Assembly (NCBI RefSeq): GCF_003264365.1
Contig: NZ_PYAK01000054.1
Coordinates: 1 to 42,351 of the forward strand
Origin: Micromonospora noduli
Lineage (GTDB): Bacteria; Actinomycetota; Actinomycetes; Mycobacteriales; Micromonosporaceae
DNA length: 42,351 bases
Reading direction: 5' to 3'
The notes below the pieces were generated by a model that saw only the letters and a list, made by a program, of their open reading frames with translations, made no database searches and was not told where the DNA came from. A program made the translations under genes and the position numbers. Positions 39,810 through 42,351 of the stretch are shown here, in pieces (position 1 is the stretch's first letter; the number at the start of each line of letters is the position of its first letter).

Positions 39810-39872
39810 GGTTGATCATGAGGTTGGCGGGTGATTCGATCTCCGCAGAACCCGCCAACCCCATGATCAACC
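39810..39872. repeat. Near-perfect 22-of-23-bp palindrome after the pterin-like operon
   Basis: GGTTGATCATG (39810-39820) pairs with CATGATCAACC (39862-39872), one mismatch (A39821/C39861) follows, then GGTTGGCGGGT (39822-39832) pairs with ACCCGCCAACC (39850-39860) around a 17-nt loop. It begins one base after the reductase stop. It lacks a T tract, so it may be a terminator, a mobile repeat, or both. The GATCATG end also bounds the palindrome at 29071. Confidence 0.8.
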
Positions 39873-39877
39873 CGACC

Positions 39878-39895
39878 GGGTGGGGTGGGGTGGGG
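39878..39895 (+). other. Canonical G-quadruplex motif
   Basis: Four G runs of 3, 4, 4 and 4 bases separated by single T residues lie 60 bases before the DinB start and just after the palindrome. One-base loops favour a parallel quadruplex. The sequence TATTTT (39897-39902), a possible -10 box, follows at once, so the motif overlaps a potential promoter spacer. Confidence 0.6.
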
Positions 39896-39938
39896 TTATT
39901 TTGTGGACGGTGGGGGTTGGGTCGGACAGGATTTCCGG

Positions 39939-40490
39939 ATGTCCGTACCGAGCCTGACTTTGCTGCGCTGGCAGTTCGACCTGACGTGGTCGCTGTTCGA
40001 GTACCACCTTGAGCGACTCGAACCCGCGGACTTCCTCTGGGAGCCGGCCGACCACTGCTGGTCGGTGCGGCAGGGCACCGACGGCACCTGGACCCCGGAC
40101 TGGGCCGACACCGAACCAGACCCGGTCCCGGTGCCGACGATCGGCTGGCTCACCTGGCACGTCGGCTGGTGGTGGACAGTGGCGATGGACCATCTCCGGG
40201 GTGGATCAGCGCGGCAGCGCACGGCGGTTGTCTTCCCCGGTGCGGGCGAGCCCAGCGTCGCCTGGCTGCGTGACCTGCGCACCGAATGGCTCGGCCTGCT
40301 CGACCAGCTCGGCGACAGCGACCTCGACCGCATCGCGACGTTCCCCTGGCCGGAGGGAACCGACCACACCGTCACCCACACGATCGGTTGGGTCAACTCG
40401 GAGCTGATGAAGAACATCGCGGAGATCGGTCAGCTCCGGCTGCTCCGCGCCGCACGGACCGATCGGTACGGCCCGGCTGCTCGACAGTAG
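39939..40490 (+). CDS. DinB-family protein
   Basis: A 183-aa four-helix-bundle protein of the DinB/YfiT group: LRWQFDLTWSLFEYHLERLEPADFLWEPADHCWSVRQ contains the first helix, and the metal-type histidines appear in WLTWHVGWWWTVAMDHLRG. The third conserved histidine region would be HTIGWVNSELMKNIAEIGQLRLL. In mycothiol-producing actinomycetes such proteins are thiol-dependent or unknown enzymes. ATG 39939 is preceded by ACAGGA, and the G-quadruplex lies upstream. Confidence 0.85.
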   Translation: MSVPSLTLLRWQFDLTWSLFEYHLERLEPADFLWEPADHCWSVRQGTDGTWTPDWADTEPDPVPVPTIGWLTWHVGWWWTVAMDHLRGGSARQRTAVVFPGAGEPSVAWLRDLRTEWLGLLDQLGDSDLDRIATFPWPEGTDHTVTHTIGWVNSELMKNIAEIGQLRLLRAARTDRYGPAARQ

Positions 40491-40493
40491 TAC

Positions 40494-40521
40494 TTTCGTC
40501 ACACGGAGTGCCGTGACGAAA
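40494..40521. promoter_or_regulatory. 9-bp perfect palindromic operator of the TetR gene
   Basis: TTTCGTCAC (40494-40502) and GTGACGAAA (40513-40521) are perfect inverted repeats with a 10-bp centre. They lie 12 bases before the GTG start of the TetR gene and just after the DinB stop. This is where a TetR autoregulatory site is expected. Confidence 0.7.
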
Positions 40522-40532
40522 CCGGAGGCGGC

Positions 40533-41345
40533 GTGCTCAGTGCCCGGTGTGTCGAGTGCGAGGCGGACCTGCCCGTCGGCGCCGGCCGGGGACGCCCGCG
40601 CCGCTACTGCTCCCGACGCTGCCAGGCCCGCGCGTACCGCAGGCGTCGCGAGCACGGCCCCACCAGCACCCCGCGTCGGATTCGGGACCTGCCCGCGGCG
40701 ACCGGCGGCGACCCGCGCCACCGGTTGGTCGCCCTCGCTGTCGAGCTGGCGGACGCCGGGGGCCTGGACGCCGTCTCCCTGCGGGTCCTCGCCCAACGCG
40801 GCGGCCTGCCCGCCCACGCCGTGTACCGGCACGTCCGGAACCGGGCCGACCTCCTCGCCGCGATGGCCGAGCGGATAACCGCCACCCGCCCGCCCGGCAC
40901 CGCGCCACTACCGCGCGATCCGCGCCAACGGCTCGAACGGCTGGCCGGCGACGAATGGGCGATGTATCGCCGCCACCCCTGGCTGCTGGCCATCCTCGCC
41001 ACCGACCGGCCGCCGACCGGGCCGGCGGTACTCGCCATGGTCGACCGGGTGGTGGCGGCATTCACCAGCGCCGGATTCGAACCGGCCGAGGCATTCCGCG
41101 CGTACCTGGCGCTCAGCGGCTACATCCAGGGCATGGCCCTGCTCATCCGGCGTGACCCCGAGGACACCACCTACCACGCCTGGTGGTCGGCGACCCTCAC
41201 CCGGCTGGAGCGGACCGGCCGTACCCGGGACCGGCCCTGGCTGGCCGCGGCCGGGCAGACCAGACCCGACACCGACCTGGACACCTGGTTTCTGTTCGGC
41301 CTGCGCGGGCTGCTCGACGGCCTGTTGCACAGCCCCGCTCGGTAG
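40533..41345 (+). CDS. TetR-family regulator with N-terminal zinc-ribbon-like module
   Basis: The 270-aa protein begins with a C-x2-C-x16-C-x3-C module (Cys6, Cys9, Cys26, Cys30; CVEC ... RGRPRRYCSRRCQARAYRRR), likely to bind zinc and DNA. A TetR helix-turn-helix follows (LAVELADAGGLDAVSLRVLAQRGGLPAHAVYRHVRNRADLLAAMAERI), then a C-terminal ligand domain with EPAEAFRAYLALSGYIQGMALL. GTG 40533 has GGAGG a few bases upstream and follows a perfect palindrome. Fusion of the basic Cys module to TetR is uncommon and should alter operator choice. Confidence 0.85.
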   Translation: MLSARCVECEADLPVGAGRGRPRRYCSRRCQARAYRRRREHGPTSTPRRIRDLPAATGGDPRHRLVALAVELADAGGLDAVSLRVLAQRGGLPAHAVYRHVRNRADLLAAMAERITATRPPGTAPLPRDPRQRLERLAGDEWAMYRRHPWLLAILATDRPPTGPAVLAMVDRVVAAFTSAGFEPAEAFRAYLALSGYIQGMALLIRRDPEDTTYHAWWSATLTRLERTGRTRDRPWLAAAGQTRPDTDLDTWFLFGLRGLLDGLLHSPAR

Positions 41346-41355
41346 GGTGGCCGGC

Positions 41356-41814
41356 GTGCCGCGACTGGTGAAAGTCACTAAAGACAATGTGGAGGCCGCG
41401 TGCCGGGTCAGCGTGCGGCCCGACCAGGAAAAGTTCTCGTCTCCGGTCGCCTGGTCCCTCGCCGAGGCGTACGCGCAGCCCGAGATCGCGTGGCCGCGTC
41501 TGATCGTCGAGGATGACGAGATCGTCGGCTTCCTGATGGGCTTCTTCGACATCGTGTGGGATCCGGCCCAACCGGACGACAGGCGCTCGGGGCTGTGGCG
41601 GCTGAACATCGCCGCCGAGCACCAGGGCCGGGGGTTCGGCCGCTTCGCGGTACAGGCCGTCCGCGACGAGGCCCGCCGACGGGGGCATGACCGCGTCTAC
41701 ACGACGTGGGAGCCGGGGCCGGACGGCCCGGAGCAGTTCTACCTGAAACTCGGGTTCCAGCTGACCGGGGAGACCAGCGAGGGCGAGGTGGTGGGCGTCC
41801 ACTCCACCCACTGA
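41356..41814 (+). CDS. GNAT-family N-acetyltransferase
   Basis: A 152-aa acetyltransferase with the acetyl-CoA-binding segment LNIAAEHQGRGFGRFAVQAVRDEARRRGHDRVYTTW (Q/R-x-x-G-x-G/A) and the final FYLKLGFQLTGE, close to the spermidine N-acetyltransferase-like group (GNAT with DDEIVGFLMGFFDI). The substrate is not certain. GTG 41356 is chosen with AGGGTGG upstream; another in-frame GTG lies at 41347. It lies 10 bases after the TetR stop, so cotranscription is likely. Confidence 0.87.
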   Translation: MPRLVKVTKDNVEAACRVSVRPDQEKFSSPVAWSLAEAYAQPEIAWPRLIVEDDEIVGFLMGFFDIVWDPAQPDDRRSGLWRLNIAAEHQGRGFGRFAVQAVRDEARRRGHDRVYTTWEPGPDGPEQFYLKLGFQLTGETSEGEVVGVHSTH

Positions 41815-41916
41815 CCGGACGCCACCGACCACCCCGGACCGAGTGATCAGCGGTGCGGCGGGGCCTGCGTACGATGCGGGGTCGAGTTTCCCTCGTCGCG
41901 GCGGAGGTATCGGGCA

Positions 41917-42351
41917 ATGGCAGGCCAGCACGAGGGTTTCGCTCTCGGCATCGACCTCGGCACGTCCAACACCGTCGCGGTGCTGCGCTGGCCGGACGGG
42001 CGGACCCGTCCGCTGCTGATGGACGGTCAACCGCTCAGTCCGTCCGCCGTCTACGCCGACCCGGACGGCACCCTGCACACCGGCTGGGACGCCCGCCGGT
42101 TGGCGCAGGCCGACCCGGCCCGGTTCGAGGCGAACCCGAAGCGTCGGGTGGACGAGCCGACAGTGCAGCTCGGTGACCGCGCGTACCCGCCGGCCGACCT
42201 GCTCGCCGCGGTGCTGGCGGCGGTGGGCCGGGCGGCGGTGGGCGCTGTGGGTTTCCTGCCGCCGGCCGTGGTCACCTGCCCGGCCGCCTGGGACGCGACG
42301 CGGCGGCAGGTCCTCGCCGACGCGCTGCTGCGGGCGGGCTGGCCGCAGGCG
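41917..42351 (+). CDS. Hsp70-like protein (3' end outside window)
   Basis: The first 145 residues show the start of an Hsp70/actin-fold ATPase: FALGIDLGTSNTVAVLRWPDGRTRPLLMDGQPLSPSAVY (phosphate loop 1), EANPKRRVDEPTVQLGDRAYPPADLLAAVLAAV and VVTCPAAWDATRRQVLADALLRAG. The divergence from DnaK (for instance the short region between loop 1 and KR) suggests one of the many actinobacterial Hsp70-like fusion proteins. ATG 41917 follows GGAGG. The C-terminal part lies beyond the window, so its extra domains are unknown. Confidence 0.88.
   Translation, partial: MAGQHEGFALGIDLGTSNTVAVLRWPDGRTRPLLMDGQPLSPSAVYADPDGTLHTGWDARRLAQADPARFEANPKRRVDEPTVQLGDRAYPPADLLAAVLAAVGRAAVGAVGFLPPAVVTCPAAWDATRRQVLADALLRAGWPQA

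Overview
The window is very GC-rich DNA from a filamentous actinomycete. The start usage (many GTG/TTG starts, ATGA and GTGA overlaps), the secreted multidomain carbohydrate proteins and a long polar-growth-type coiled-coil protein all fit, and the closest feel is Micromonosporaceae (Micromonospora/Salinispora-like). That placement is inference from style, not from a marker gene. No rRNA, tRNA, CRISPR array, transposase or integrase was seen.

Layout. (1) 1-1992: end of a urease operon, ureF (cut by the window edge), ureG and ureD. (2) 1993-2532: a gene-free stretch with a 17-bp tandem repeat and an isolated AT-rich inverted repeat. (3) 2533-9661: nitrogen module. A MarR regulator with a repeat tail is divergent from a cytosolic AmiC/UrtA-like sensor candidate; a structured leader with an intrinsic terminator then precedes the urea ABC transporter urtABCDE. 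Uptake and urease maturation therefore sit side by side. (4) 9677-13932: a LacI regulator, two abutting LacI-type operators, and two secreted proteins (a LamG-like protein and a soluble aldose-dehydrogenase-like propeller). (5) 14035-18748: small genes: MOSC, a translationally coupled pair of RlaP/YcgL-like nucleotidyltransferases, SUKH, two NTF2-fold proteins, an anti-sigma-type ATPase and DUF2267. (6) 18805-24234: a large secreted PA14/propeller/ricin protein, then CopC divergent from a cupredoxin lipoprotein and a polytopic membrane protein. (7) 24272-33883: AadA-like nucleotidyltransferase, class-I flavin disulfide reductase, a Scy/DivIVA-like coiled-coil protein, a thioredoxin-reductase/methyltransferase fusion divergent from an XRE-cupin regulator, an esterase, and a 506-aa protein of unknown function. 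(8) 34093-39808: a seven-gene, tightly coupled operon of dehydrogenase, PTPS-like protein, glycosyltransferase, methyltransferase, flippase-like membrane protein, GTP cyclohydrolase II and a RibD-type reductase. (9) 39810-42351: a long palindrome and a G-quadruplex motif, then DinB, a zinc-finger/TetR fusion with its own palindrome, a GNAT and the start of an Hsp70-like gene.

The strongest candidate for an undescribed system is the 34093-39808 operon. It pairs the first two steps of a GTP-to-ribityl-pyrimidine pathway with a PTPS-like protein that has lost the canonical catalytic Cys/Asp/His residues and one zinc ligand, plus sugar transfer, methylation and a membrane protein. This looks like a dedicated route to a glycosylated, possibly methylated and membrane-exported pyrimidine or pterin-like metabolite. 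Second in interest are the layered control of urea uptake and the zinc-module TetR with a palindromic operator.
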